Assembly (NCBI GenBank): GCA_015852425.1
Contig: JAAAIG010000013.1
Coordinates: 68,600 to 132,599, forward strand
Direction of reading: 5' to 3'
DNA: 64,000 nucleotides
Origin: Gryganskiella cystojenkinii
Taxonomy: Eukaryota > Mortierellomycota > Mortierellomycetes > Mortierellales > Mortierellaceae
Position numbers and translations under genes: made by a program. Shown here in pieces: positions 10,251-21,216 of the stretch (positions are counted from its first letter, which is position 1; every line of letters starts with the position of its first letter). Below the pieces are notes generated by a model. That model did not search any database, was not told the origin of the DNA, and was given only the letters and a program-made list of their open reading frames with translations.

Positions 10251-10859
10251 ATGGCGTACCTGTTATTCCCACTTCTTGACCACGAGTACAACTCGACAGA
10301 AACCTTGCACGCGTTCTCCAACGCCGTTTTCAGTTACCTGGATACCCGTTACGAACCCAGAGGATCTCAATTGCTCGAGCCCGAAAAGATGAAGGCTCTG
10401 GCGACTTTTATGGTACCACAACACCAGGTCGACTTATATCGCCAAATCAGCTCCTTGGTCCTCAATGCCAATTTTTTGGCCTTTCGGATTGAGACCGTCT
10501 ATACAGCCAGTGGGCCTTCTGTGACGCGAGCAGGTCTACTGGCCTTTCTTCGAGCCGAGATCATGTCTGATCCGAACGAGGCCTTCAGGGGCTTCAACCA
10601 GGCGAACCAGTTCATGTTACTCGGGCCGCCTTTTGTTCGAGCGCAGTTTCCTTCCGTGGCAGAACCAAGGACGAAGGTGCTTGCATCCTATGTTGACGCA
10701 AGCATGCTGAAGACGGTCAAGGATATGGGCTGGAGTTCAACAGCTGGTCAAGAGGAGCAATTGAGAATTGCGAGAATGAACGCTTCCATCAAAGCGCGGG
10801 GTGAGCAGGCATGTGTTGACCTCCTTTCTGACTCAAAAGTGGTGTACAGATATCGCTAA
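10251..10859 (+). CDS. DUF7514-like protein
   Basis: Single exon, 202 residues, starting at MAYLLFPLLDHEYN. The arrangement resembles the fungal DUF7514 domain: an N-terminal LF-x-LLD segment, a helical stretch, LEPEKMKALATFM, a further pair of helices, and a final segment with FLRAEIMSDPNEAFRGFNQ that parallels the 'F..w...ei...Pde.f..l' part of the family. DUF7514 has no established function. Longer open frames upstream (from 9948 and 9995) run into this frame or overlap it but are low-quality, so I use the ATG at 10251, preceded by GGAAA. No signal peptide or membrane segment is visible. The gene converges on the phosphoglucomutase gene with a 120-base gap. The family call is by memory of the pattern and is moderate. 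Confidence 0.65.
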   Translation: MAYLLFPLLDHEYNSTETLHAFSNAVFSYLDTRYEPRGSQLLEPEKMKALATFMVPQHQVDLYRQISSLVLNANFLAFRIETVYTASGPSVTRAGLLAFLRAEIMSDPNEAFRGFNQANQFMLLGPPFVRAQFPSVAEPRTKVLASYVDASMLKTVKDMGWSSTAGQEEQLRIARMNASIKARGEQACVDLLSDSKVVYRYR

Positions 10860-10979
10860 TATTTGACATAAATTTGGTGTGCAGTAAACATCAACAGTTT
10901 TCGTGGTGATGTATGGCAGTTTTTTTGACATTATTTTATATTTCGAGAAATTCTCTATTTGTTTAAGCCATGGAATAGT

Positions 10980-13110
10980 CTATGCCACAACACGATACTG
11001 AAGACCATTGACTTCTGGCTCAAGAAGCTGACTGCACATGGCAGTCTCGATCGCCTTGGCTTGTGACTCAGCCTCTTGTTGGGTCGAGGCCGAGACCTCG
11101 AGGTAGTACTTGATCTTGGGTTCCGTTCCACTGGTACGGAGCGTGAACACACATCCGTTCTCGAGGTAGAATGTGATCATTTGAGCCGAGGGCGAGACTG
11201 GGAGAGTCGGGACACCATCCTTCTTGGAGGTATCGTATCCAAGAGTCAAATCACGGACGTTTGCGACCTTGTCGGATCCAATGTGGGTTGGGTACTGAGG
11301 CTTGAACTGGAATCGACCAGTCTCATCTGCCTGCGGGGCACCACCGAAACGCATCTTGTTGAAAATACGGTCGATCGTGTCTTGCTCGTGGCAGATAAAG
11401 TAAGAGTTGGCGGAAGCGAAATAACCGTACTTCTTGTACAGGCTGTCCAAGTACTCTGAGATCATGGTACCTTCCTTGTAGAGACGAGCAGCGAGTTGAG
11501 CAAAGCATCCAAGGGCACTGACACCGTCCTTGTCGCGGACGATATCTCCCAGCATGAATCCGATAGCCTCTTCGTATCCGAAAATGACGTTGTATCCCTC
11601 CTTCTCGAGATCGATGGCGCGGTTACCAATCCATTTGAATCCAGTCAAGGTGTCCTCCCAGTGAATGCCTTCTGTCTTGGCCACCTTGGCAAGCATGTTG
11701 GAAGAGACAGTCGAACAGAGCACAGCAACCTTGGCTTTAAAGACATGAATAGCGTGAAATTGAGGATAAGCTCGATGGTATGAGAGGAAAAGTTGCGCAA
11801 AAGAGCATAAAAAACAAAAAATACATACCATCACTCTTGCCAGATGACCTCCAGTTATCGAGGGCATTACAGGCGAACATAGTTCCAATTTGGTTTCCAG
11901 TAAAGAGAATCCACTCGCCCGACTTTTGCTTTTCCGCGACGGTGAACCGATCTGCATCTGGGTCGTTCGCAAAGACGACCGAGGCGCCGGCCTCATCCGC
12001 AGCCTTAAAAGCCAGGGCCAAAGCACCTTTGCCTTCCTCAGGGTTAGGGAAGGCGACGGTAGGGAACTCTGGGTCGGGCTGAATCTGTTCCTTAGTAGGG
12101 ATCAAGGGCTTAAATCCGAAGCGCTCAAAAACCTGGGTCGCGAAGGGGTAACCGACACCATGCATAGCGGTGTAAACAAACTTTGTCTCGGATGCGGCGT
12201 TCTCAGCCTTGGCAATGCAAAGTGAGTCGACTTCATTGAAATAAGCAGGGACCAACGTCTCTGTGGGGTCGATCAACGCAGGGTTCTCAAAGGACTTGTA
12301 ATCCCAGACCCAGGGCTCGAGGTTATCCTGAATCATTTGCGCGATGCCAGCATCGTGAGGGGGGATGATCTGACAGGCATTCTCCCAATAGACCTTATAA
12401 CCGTTGTCCTTCTTTGGGTTATGCGAGGCCGTAATCATGATACCACAGGCGGCCTTGAGGGACTTGACACCAAAGGGGACCATGGGCGTGTGAACCAAAT
12501 CCTTGTAGGCATAGACCTTTACACCTTTGGAGAGAAAGACACCGGCGGTGAGGCGGGCAAAGTCATTGGAATGATGACGATGGTCATGACCGATGACGAC
12601 GCCTCGTTCCTTCGCATTGGGGACGTTCTCGAGGACGTAGAGGCAGAGACCCTGGGACGCCTGGATGACGGTGAGGTCGTTCATGCGAGAGAATCCAGCT
12701 TCCATTGCAGCACGCAAACCTTTTTGAGTGAGTGTTGCGTGGTTAGTAAAATGTGCGTTGTTTGATGGAGCTTATTTTCTTGCAGCATAAGTGGTGATGA
12801 ACAACGACGAAAAAAAACCACTTACCAGCGGTTCCAAACTCAATGCGGTGACGAAGGCGGGCCTCGAGCTCCGCAGTGTTGTTGGACTCGAGTAAGGTCG
12901 AGATTTCCTTGCGAGTCTCTTGGTTCTATGAAGGATTTGCAGATACGAATGGGCGCAGGAAAAAAAAGAGGAGTTTCGAAACATGGTTTGCCGATTAATT
13001 GGACATGAGAATGACCATGCGATCCATTAAAAAAAGTTGAATCGATTCGGTACCTGGTCGAGTCGAAGCCACTCCTGAGCGAGTTCAGCGATGGGAGTCC
13101 TTGAGGCCAT
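10980..13110 (-). CDS. PGM2: Phosphoglucomutase/phosphopentomutase, PGM2 type
   Basis: Model: complement(join(10980..11734, 11829..12719, 12826..12925, 13054..13110)), 600 residues. This alpha-D-phosphohexomutase interconverts sugar 1- and 6-phosphates (or ribose/deoxyribose 1- and 5-phosphates) in the cytosol. All four functional loops are visible: phosphoserine loop ITASHNPKKDNGYKVYW, metal loop NDPDADRF, sugar-binding loop GYEEAIGFMLGD and phosphate-binding loop RTSGTEPKIKYYLE. The opening (WLRLDQNQETRKEI...FGTAGLRAAMEAG) and the DNGYKVYWENACQI variant match human PGM2 and yeast Prm15/Pgm3, which prefer pentose phosphates, more than classical glucose PGM1; the symbol follows the human name. 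The first two exons are short (57 and 100 nt). The family is certain; substrate preference is inferred. Confidence 0.93.
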
Positions 13111-13561
13111 GGTGGTATGTATGAGATATTGGTGAGCAGCTACAATGTAAAATGGAGAGAAAGAAAGAGTGATCACTTTTAGCATGTCCTCACCTTTTAA
13201 GCCAAAGAAAATAAAAAAAAAAAGAGTCCCACGGACTGAACAATCACACAGCCAATGGGGCGAAGATCTGTGTGACAGACCCACAGAGTTGACAGCAGTG
13301 TGGAGAGAGAGGACCCACTTTTTTTTTGGAAATTTTTATTTCTTTTGGGGACACAAGCGGTAAATACGAAAGAGGAGGTACCGGGGCAAAGACAACCAGG
13401 AACAGGAACGGTCATCTTCACTTCAGACAGACAGGCAGATAGACAGAACAGATATGATGTTGACTAGAGAGTACTGTACTCGTGACCTTATCTCTTCTTC
13501 CCTCCCTAAGCAAACTCCCACGCCCAACAGAAAAAAGAGTAGAGAGAGAAAGGCGGTCGAT
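13111..13561. other. Promoter region of the PGM2-type gene
   Basis: 450 bases between two - strand genes. It contains A/T-rich tracts (for example poly-A around 13203-13223 and poly-T near 13318-13327) and no supported coding frame. Confidence 0.45.
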
Positions 13562-14617
13562 CTAGTTTATAAGATCATTCTTTCGACGCGACAAAGATGA
13601 TGACGACGACAACATCAGGGCCGGATCTCGACTCCAATCTCTCAAGGCTTGGTCAGCCTCCTCTCGTAGACCCTTGAACTTGCGTCGAAAGTGCTCGAGT
13701 TGCAACCGAGTCCGTATCAGGTCCTGTTCCTGATCCGCGAGGCGCGTCCGCAACAGCTGGTTCTCCTCGTTTGATTGTTGGACAGCCATGCATAGACTCA
13801 CAACGTCAAATGGTATCCCCTGGATCTGCATAGGATCCATCCAAGGGAATCCACCTGCACCCGCGCCTACACTAGAACCCCCCACACCGCCGACGCCGCC
13901 ATGGCCGAATCCCCTAGTCCCAGCGGCCCCAAAGAAGGGAAACTGATGCATCGGCATTCCTGGCTGTCGGATATTCTCGATTTCCGACCGGAGATCGCTT
14001 CGATGACTAAACGGAACTGAAGCAAAGCCCTTCACACCGCTACCATAACCTAATTGGTTTCTTCGTCCTCGACCGTAACCGCCACCAGCTCCAAAGCCAA
14101 AGTCATTGCCGCCGCCTTGACGGAATCGACCCCGTTGTCCGGTGGTACTGCCTTGACGGCGAAGAGGCTGTTCGTCTCTATTGTTCTCAAGACCTTGATT
14201 GCCGATGCTGTTACCCACATAACTGGCTCCGTTTTCACAGTTGTTCAAGTTATTGCCACCAATGTTGGTCGGACTGTTGAAAGCACTGTTGCTGTTAAGA
14301 CCTTGGTTGTTCGTGATGGTGTTGTTTGTCCCACTAGCGTCTCGCGTGTTGATGTTGTTACGGCTGGTGTTACCGTTACCGTTGTTATTGCTGGCTGTGG
14401 CGGTTGTGGTGGTGTTGTTCTTTCTGTTCTGGTTCTTACTACCATTGTTTCCAGAAGTTGTAGGGATCATCCGAGTTGAAGGAAGAGGTGGAGGAGAGGG
14501 TTGGCGGTCTCGAATGGAATCCAGATCAAATTTCTCAACATCCATCCCGGTATCGTCCTCGAGCAGGTAGGAGAGTGAGGGAGACAGCTCAAGGTCGATA
14601 ACTGACTCTTGTGACAT
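13562..14617 (-). CDS. Unrecognised Asn/Gly-rich protein with RGG patch and C-terminal coiled coil
   Basis: Single exon, 351 residues, ATG at 14617. I do not recognise a family. Seen in order: a short acidic N-terminus (SVIDLELSPSLSYLLEDD); an Asn/Thr-rich disordered region (about 50-145) of the kind found in prion-like proteins; a Gly/Arg region near 155-195 (RGRFRQGGG, GGGYGRGRRNQ) resembling RGG RNA-binding boxes; a second Gly-rich stretch near 235-255; and a C-terminal helix of about 60 residues (VQQSNEENQLLRTRLADQEQ onward) with coiled-coil heptads. An RNA-granule or RNA-binding adaptor role is inference from composition. The repeats produce long false frames on the opposite strand. The continuous frame with a non-repetitive coil end supports a real gene. 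Confidence 0.7.
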   Translation of the reverse strand: MSQESVIDLELSPSLSYLLEDDTGMDVEKFDLDSIRDRQPSPPPLPSTRMIPTTSGNNGSKNQNRKNNTTTTATASNNNGNGNTSRNNINTRDASGTNNTITNNQGLNSNSAFNSPTNIGGNNLNNCENGASYVGNSIGNQGLENNRDEQPLRRQGSTTGQRGRFRQGGGNDFGFGAGGGYGRGRRNQLGYGSGVKGFASVPFSHRSDLRSEIENIRQPGMPMHQFPFFGAAGTRGFGHGGVGGVGGSSVGAGAGGFPWMDPMQIQGIPFDVVSLCMAVQQSNEENQLLRTRLADQEQDLIRTRLQLEHFRRKFKGLREEADQALRDWSRDPALMLSSSSSLSRRKNDLIN

Positions 14618-14834
14618 GGAAGATAAGAAAGAAAGCGGCTTGGTCTGGACAGTTTGTGCGTGTGTGAGTGAGAGAGAGATAGAAAGAGCAGTGTGCAGGA
14701 ACCTGAGAAAAGTTTGAATGAAGGCCTCGTCCAGTCTCCTCTCAGTAAAATCGGTTCGAAAACAGAGAAGATTGAGTTGGCAACAGTGATTATTAGTGAT
14801 TGACTACAGATCAGCCTACAGGTGCGATTTAGTA

Positions 14835-16226
14835 CTAGACCTCCTTCTTGAGTTCGCGACCTTGCATTGACACCGGTTTATGTCCAAGTGGGGGAGTCAC
14901 ACCCGAAGGATGGAACGAGACCGGGCACTTGCCCAGGAACTTGGACGGTCCTAGATCCTCGACGCGATAACCGTCAGAGTAGACGGGTGCGTACTTGTGG
15001 AACACGGGCACATAGATACCACGCTCATCGGCTCTCGACGCTGTCCTGACCAGGGGTAATCTACGGGGCAACATCAAATACTTGATAAAAAGTCTTCGAA
15101 GATGAAGCATCGAATGAACCAAGACGACCATGCCCTTTGAGGGGTCATCATGTCCAAAGGCACGTCGCAATGATGGAGTTAACAAGACAGAGACGGCACC
15201 ACGACCAAAGGGGTGCAAAATCGAGGGTGCGAGTGAGAGCAAGAGATTAGTGGTGCTCTCGGCAATCGCCACATTAGATTTCGCATATACTGCGTGACTC
15301 CTTTCGTACTCCTAGAGTTTGTATGAGATTGTTCCAGAGACGGTGTTGTGAGTGGATACGGCAGTGGGCAGTGGGAAAATCACTCCATAGATTTCTTTTT
15401 CTTTTTCTTTTTCTTTTTCTTTCTTTTACCTCGGCCCACTCGGAGATCTTGTCAAACGACTCGGGGATGTTTTCAATCTTCATGTTTCGTCCATGATGCG
15501 ACCAGATGGCATACATTCCCTGTGAGTTACGAAAAAAAAAGAAGAGAAAATGAGTTGGATGGGCTCACGATGCGCTCTCCGAGTTTTGGCTTAAGTAAGA
15601 CCCTAGAAAAATTGATTGACTCTTTTTCAGCTTACGTTTTTCTCCAGCTCCGTCATCTTGCGCCATTCAAACCGATCGACAAACGAGGATGGTTCCCTTA
15701 TGAATAGTGCAAGTGTATAAAGGAAATCTTCCTGCTTGATGGGATAATGGCCATGAATAAAGTTCAAGCGCTCCGTCGCCGTGGCCTCTCTCCTGGCGTC
15801 CTCTTCTCTGGCAGCAGAATCCTCTTGGCCTTCGATCAGGATTCTCTTCTCGTTTCTTGCAAAGCTCTGGGTCATTTCCAGCGTAATGAGGACGGTATCG
15901 TCCGCACGTTTGAGAACGTCATGTGTGAATTGTTGCGTGGACGCCAGGATTTTGGAGATGGACGGGATCGCATAGGTCTTGAACAGCGCAAACTCGAGTG
16001 CTACCTCCGTCAAGAACGGGAAATCCCAGTTAAGCACAGTCGCGCTGATCTCACAGGCAACCTCTCTGTCTCTCAGTGGAATTGTCGGGTCCGGGTATTT
16101 CTTCATCAGGGCATTGATCCTACGGTATCGGAGATAACGGACCAGGGACATGTATGCCATTAAGACCGCACCTCCGACGGCGAGCCGAGGATGTGCATAC
16201 GCCATTCGTTGCAGTTCGGAACCCAT
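14835..16226 (-). CDS. MpaB-like ER-bound oxygenase (DUF2236 / rubber-oxygenase-like)
   Basis: Model: complement(join(14835..15311, 15430..15519, 15636..16226)), 385 residues; both introns are in phase 0. The N-terminus has one membrane segment (AVGGAVLMAYMSLVRYLRY), as in MpaB, the ER-anchored oxygenase that cleaves the prenyl chain in mycophenolic acid synthesis. The family pattern follows: RRINALMKKYPD, then CEISATVLNWDFPFLTEVAL, YAIPSISKILASTQQF, DTVLITLEM, ERLNFIHGHYPIKQEDFLYT, FEWRKMTELEKNGMYAIW and a C-terminal helical half with VAIAESTTNLLLSLAP. These are the hallmarks of the DUF2236 superfamily, heme-dependent oxygenases related to latex-clearing protein. No biosynthetic cluster surrounds it, so the substrate is unknown. 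The second intron carries a (GAAAAA)n-like run on the coding strand directly after the donor site. Family call is strong, function inferred. Confidence 0.85.
15392..15426. repeat. (TTTTTC)n hexanucleotide microsatellite
   Basis: About five to six tandem copies of CTTTTT on the + strand. It lies inside the second intron of the MpaB-like gene, immediately downstream of its donor site when read on the - strand, so length variation here could affect splicing. Confidence 0.8.
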
Positions 16227-17190
16227 GATTTTTTGTTATACGTGGTCACTCGGTCGATATTAAGAGCAACTGGGTGTTCGGGAAGAGGCACAGTAAAAGA
16301 CGAGGAAAGGACAAGAGCGAAGAGAAAAAAGGAAAAGGAGAGAAAGAAGAAAAAGGAGAGAAAAGAAGGAAAAGGAGAGAAACAAAAAAACTTCAAATTC
16401 AGAAAAGGCATTAGCGCCGCGCGTTATTGGTTCTCAAAAACTTTCTAACCACCGACCGACATGGATGTGAGCTAGTCCACCGAAGAGATGGAAAACTCAA
16501 AATATATCAGAACCAGGGTCTCGGCTCAACCAACCTAAGCGCTCTTTGTGCTCAGGAACACAAATGTTCGCTCAGAGAAATAGTACTGTAGCCGGCGTAT
16601 TATTTTCTCATGCTTTTCTATCTTGCGGCATCTCTCTGGCACGAAGACAACGCCTTTGAGTAAAAACAGGCGCATTATTTGTCCGCCAATGAATACAGCA
16701 ACAGTGACCTTGGTAGGCCTTGATTGTGTTTGTGACAATCTCTCATTTTCTTTTTAAAAAAATAACCATCAACGGACTGTCTACCGAGAAAACTTAAAGC
16801 AAGTCGCAGAATGGCCCTCTGCTTCCGTCCGTGGTGATGGGAGGTGATATTGCACACTGATCAAACTCTATGGCGCGTCCAAGTATTGCAAACCCTCGGG
16901 ATTTTCGCACACCAAAAGCAGTCACCCTCCGTTGTGACGTTGTTCCTTGAAGTCACGTGTCAACTTGTTTCGAGGTGCGACCGTTTGCTTCTTGGTTGAC
17001 CGCCCACAGGGGCTGAAAGACGAGAGAGGATGAGGAGAACTAAATGCATGCAAACTATGCTGTGTCCTGGGGCTATTCTTTGCAATACTCTTTGTTCCAT
17101 CCAATCATCCAATTACCACGCGTCTCTCATACTTTCTTTCATCTTTATCGCTCCTTCCTCATCCATCCTCCAGACACCAGCGAAACTAGA
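16227..17190. other. Divergent intergenic region, MpaB-like (-) and capping protein beta (+)
   Basis: Shared upstream region of two divergently transcribed genes, 964 bases. The left part (about 16320-16395) is a purine-rich GA/AAG tract, which on the - strand is a pyrimidine-rich leader of the MpaB-like gene. A CACGTG box occurs at 16953-16958. No supported coding frame was found. Confidence 0.5.
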
Positions 17191-18643
17191 ATGGTGAGTT
17201 TTGAAAGGACGACCCCTTTACTCCGATGGACCGAAGGACACGCGACGGTTCTCGAAGCTCACTCTTTTTCAATTAATTACATGGAGTCATAGGCAGACCA
17301 GTTGGATTGTGCCCTTGACCTGATGCGTCGTCTGCCTCCTCAGCACACCGAGGAGAATCTGGCTTCGCTCGTCACGCTTCTGCCAGACCTGACTGAGGAC
17401 TTGTTGAACTCGATTGACCAACCCCTCAAGGTCCAGACCTGTGAAAAGACTGGCAAGGAATATCTCCTCTGCGAGTACAACCGAGACAGCAACTCGTATA
17501 GGTAGTGTAAAGAAGCACCACTATAGGAACACGAGGGAAACCTATGAGCATAATATATGGCAATTATCGGGAAACCCTAGGATACTACAACAGAAGCTAG
17601 AAGGATACTGACCATGTGTTCACGCATATAGGTCACCATGGTCCAATGAATTCAGTCCATCCTTGACAGACGCGACTTACCCTTCACAAAAGCTCCGCAA
17701 GCTCGAGATCACAGCGAATGAGGCCTTTGACACCTACAGAGAACTCTACTTTGAAGGAGGCGTCTCATCCGTCTATCTTTGGGATTTAGATACCGGTTTT
17801 GCAGGTGTTATCCTCATCAAGAAAGGTATGTCATAATATTTTCTTTTTTTTTTCCCGCGTTTCTTGGTCTCCTTTCTTTTCTTCTTTTTTCTTTTCAGAC
17901 TGTTCTACCCGGCACAGAGAGTCGACCACAAACTGGGACGGAGAATTGATATTTGTGGCTGTGCGCCCTGTTGATGTTCTGGAAAAACATTAGAGCAGGC
18001 ACTAGATCAGGAAAATTGGCAAAAAAAAAAAAAAAAAATCAATGGTTCAACGGTTCAACACTAAACCCTATCTCTTCTCTCTCTCTCATATATGAACAAG
18101 TCGGCGACGGCACCCGCAGGATGAAAGGCGCCTGGGACTCGATCCACGTCTTTGAAGTACAGGAAAAGTCTGGTCGCAATGCCCACTACAAGCTGACTTC
18201 CACAGTTATGCTGTATATGGTCACCAACAAGCCCGAGCTGGGACACCTTAACCTCTCTGGTAGCATGACCCGTCAGGTAAACGTTTGGCGAAGACTTGGG
18301 AGAATTGGCAAAGGAGTTGGGCTGTTGCACTCGCTACACTACTATTTGATTGTTCTCCTCATTGCGATACTGAGCCTGGAGTTAACTGACACTCAATATT
18401 TGTCCATGATAGGCTGAGCAGGACTTTGTGGTCGAAGACCCTTCAATGCACGTTGCAAACATTGGTCGTATGGTCGAAGAGATGGAGATAAAAATGAGGC
18501 ACTTGTTGCGGGACGTTTATTTTGGAAAGACAAAAGACACAGTCAATGACTTGCGCTCTATCGACTCATTGACCGAGACCCGCAAGCAGCAGGAAATCCA
18601 AAAAGAGATCATGGCAAAGTTGCAAGAGAGACAACAGCGTTAG
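17191..18643 (+). CDS. CAP2: F-actin-capping protein subunit beta
   Basis: Model: join(17191..17193, 17293..17501, 17632..17825, 18101..18276, 18413..18643), 270 residues. This is the beta subunit of the CapZ heterodimer, which binds barbed ends of actin filaments and stops their growth. The match to the conserved family is near continuous: [15 protein letters not shown], the DQPLK and [19 protein letters not shown] blocks, [71 protein letters not shown] and the C-terminal [15 protein letters not shown]. The first exon is only the ATG: codon 1 at 17191 is followed at once by GTGAGT, and GCAGACCAG resumes after the AG at 17291-17292. Without that join the frame lacks a start before the conserved N-terminus. 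The length equals the family norm. Confidence 0.95.
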
Positions 18644-19300
18644 AAACAAAAAGAACAAGCGCCTCTCTATTCATGCCAACCTGTCACCTGCCATCGAACG
18701 TTTCTTTTTCTGTTTTTCTTATTCGGAATGGGAGTTTTTCTGTCGAAACCCCCGAGACATTGAAGTTAGATGCCATTGTTATCATTGTTAAAGCACAACA
18801 CAATGCATGGAGAACAAAAATAAAAGTACACCCAATAAACTGGCAGCTCTGGTGACTTTTTTTTTTTTTGGCTCTTCGAGACGGCAAAGTTCAACGTCCA
18901 TGTCACAGCAGCAGCACAGCTGGCAAAGCAATGGCTGAGCAACCTCTTAGTTGTAGCAAAGAACAAGATAAAAGTGACCTCCTCCCAGAGCTTTCTCCCT
19001 CTTTCTTTTATGTTCCCTCCTCCATTCATCTTCACTCGACAACTTTCATACCAGCCATACTCTCATCTCTTATCCACACCACCACGCACTTCTCCACTCT
19101 TCCATTGCCTCCCAATTCTCTGTACCAACTCCAGTCCAAGTAATCAAAGATGCGCATTGAAATGATTATTGATCGCAGCATTAGAAATGGACCTTTCCCT
19201 AACCCATTTTCCTCCTCCGCTGTTTTCTTCATATTTTGACTCGCTATGTATCTCGTTGAACGATGCGACATTTACGTTTTTCTCTTTGACTTAAAAGAAA
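18644..19300. other. Intergenic, no gene seen
   Basis: 3' flank of the capping-protein gene with AATAAA-like signals near 18820-18840, a run of T around 18858-18869, then a CT-rich stretch. The short frames on both strands overlap one another and have no recognisable content. Confidence 0.45.
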
Positions 19301-19588
19301 ATGAATACGGCTCAACGCAATCAACTCGCTAGACCTTACGGTTCCGTAGCACCACATAGCTCACAATCACCTCGACTGCAAGTGATCGGTGAAGGACACC
19401 AGAGTTCTAACTCTGATGCTCCACAACCAGTTGGGGGTGCTGGTGCTGGTGCTGGTGCCGGTGCACCAGGCCCGGGCGTCGAGGTGGTAAACCCCGATTT
19501 GGTCCCCATTATAGCCGAAGGGAACATCTTCCTAAACGAAGTCGGTGGTGCGGCCAACGCTGAAGCCGATGAGGACAACGGCCAGTAG
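19301..19588 (+). CDS. Small unrecognised Gly/Ala-rich protein
   Basis: Open frame of 95 residues from ATG 19301, containing a (GA)-repeat (GGAGAGAGAGAPGPG) and a short better-ordered end (NPDLVPIIAEGNIFLNEVGG). No domain is recognised. The frame stops at TAG 19586-19588 but stays open for a further 39 codons to 19708, and the extension has a helical, coding-like start (LIAVLDTMISGVLRRLADRY). The stop may therefore be a recent nonsense change, a readthrough site or chance. The gene is isolated from its neighbours and there is no supporting splice structure, so it is a tentative call. Confidence 0.4.
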   Translation: MNTAQRNQLARPYGSVAPHSSQSPRLQVIGEGHQSSNSDAPQPVGGAGAGAGAGAPGPGVEVVNPDLVPIIAEGNIFLNEVGGAANAEADEDNGQ

Positions 19589-19708
19589 TTGATCGCTGTC
19601 CTGGATACCATGATCTCTGGTGTGCTGCGTCGACTTGCCGACCGGTACCGTGACTCATCATGTTCTATTTCACTTTGTCCATTTTGTCTGTTCATTCATG
19701 GTGTATAG

Positions 19709-21216
19709 TAGTGTACTGCCAACACATTTCCTTTATTTGAGGCCCTCTTACCTGTAACTATCTTCCCCCCCAATTTTTTTTTTGACTTATTTCCTCCATT
19801 TTATGAATCATTATTGCACTCACTTCGCCATACCTCTTTCCTACCTTTATTGTTTATTGTTGTCGGTCAACGCACGTTTTTGCTGTTGAATCTTCTCCTC
19901 GACTTCTAGTTTTCAAAGTTTTAGATTAAACCAGAGTCATTCCATTCTTTTGTATCCCTCCACTTTCATTTTTTTTTTCCTCGTACGATGTATCAAACGG
20001 TAGTTCTCGGCTCGTCATGCTACCTCCACTTTTGAACGAACAAGTTTGATGTTGTTAACCTTGTCTTTGTTTGCTTCCCATAAAAAAACATGACCCCGTT
20101 GAAATTCTCTCTGTCCCCATTCTTTATTATTCGCAGATAGAAATATATCTTCCACAAAGAAACCTTCAATAGATCCCCCCCCCCCCGCCTTTTTAAAAAG
20201 CAGCAACAGGAACGTTTGAACCCTGGAAGCAAACAAAATTGTCATTTACTTTGCCATTGTTTGTCGCAAACGAGAAAGGGACCCTCTTTTTGGTGTTTGT
20301 TGCTTTGCCAGGAATCTATGGTGTTGAGACGTCGGGTCTCTCCAGGGTCGAGAATGAAGGATTGTCAGAGACTCCTTTTTAGAAAAGTCTCTTTTTTTTG
20401 CATACTTTGTCAATCTTGTTCATTTCTACTTCGCCAAAGGTTGAAGGGATATTTGTACCCGCCGCAATGGGATCGATGTCCTATAGGCTACTTGTTGTCA
20501 AAAGAACATCGTTTGCGTTTGACTCGAGAGATCTATTTTAAGTGTTCAGTTGCATTTAAGCTGCTTTCATTGACGTTGTCGACTACTAGTGAGCAAAGTC
20601 AATGAGGAAAAGTAAAAAAAAGAGAGGAAAAAGAGAAAAGTAAAACAGAAAGTCGAGGGAGTTGTGTTGTGAACACAAGGGCTCGATGCAAAGTTACGTC
20701 AGATTGCTCAGCCACCTCCGCGAGGGTTTTAAAATTGGACTTTTGGCAAAGCAGGACTCACGTACACCAATGCCTTGTCGGTGTACGTGACCGTTTCAGC
20801 GAGACGCGTCCAACTAACTCGTGAATTGCAGACATTCATGCATTCGCACATCACTCAGAATGTAGCGGCACATCACAACAATATGTAACCGGCTAATCAC
20901 AGCAGCCAACGTGGATGGAGAGTAACGCCGACTACCCCTCAAAATCACAAAATAAAGCCGTCGACAAAAGCGTAATCGCTCTATCCATTCCAGTTCTATC
21001 CTACGATGCCACATACACCTCGTCAGGTTTGTTCCCATCAGACCCAATCAGTCTCTGTCCTCAGTAAGGTCCCACCTTTGAGCCCACCCTTGCCTACTAT
21101 CCTTCTCTCTCTCACACGGCTAACCATCATTTACAATCATTTTTTTCCTGCCTTTGTCGTTTTTCATTTTTATTGTTGAGCAGACTAACTCCTTGCGCAA
21201 CTGCAGGAAAACGACA
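19709..21216. other. Long intergenic region upstream of the FUSC-type transporter gene
   Basis: About 1.5 kb with no convincing gene. It holds a run of 12 C at 20175-20186, a run of T near 19766-19775, and a perfect 11-base inverted repeat with an 11-base loop at 20758-20790 (listed separately). A 129-codon + frame at 20216-20605 has no recognisable content and an irregular composition; I do not call it. Confidence 0.45.
20758..20790. repeat. Perfect 11-bp inverted repeat (hairpin)
   Basis: TCACGTACACC at 20758-20768 is the exact reverse complement of GGTGTACGTGA at 20780-20790, with an 11-base loop between them. It stands alone between genes. It could be a stem-loop in RNA, a dimeric transcription-factor site (each arm has ACGTA) or part of a mobile-element end. 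Confidence 0.75.

Noticed and set aside
14054..14570. Two + strand frames of 109-141 codons, Val/Leu-rich, opposite the RGG/Asn-rich gene
   Set aside because: They are the complement of Asn/Thr repeat codons; no start context or domain and fully covered by the - strand gene.
20216..20605. 129-codon + strand frame between the small ORF and the FUSC-type gene
   Set aside because: Irregular Cys/Leu/Ser composition typical of random frames in CT-rich sequence; no recognisable content.
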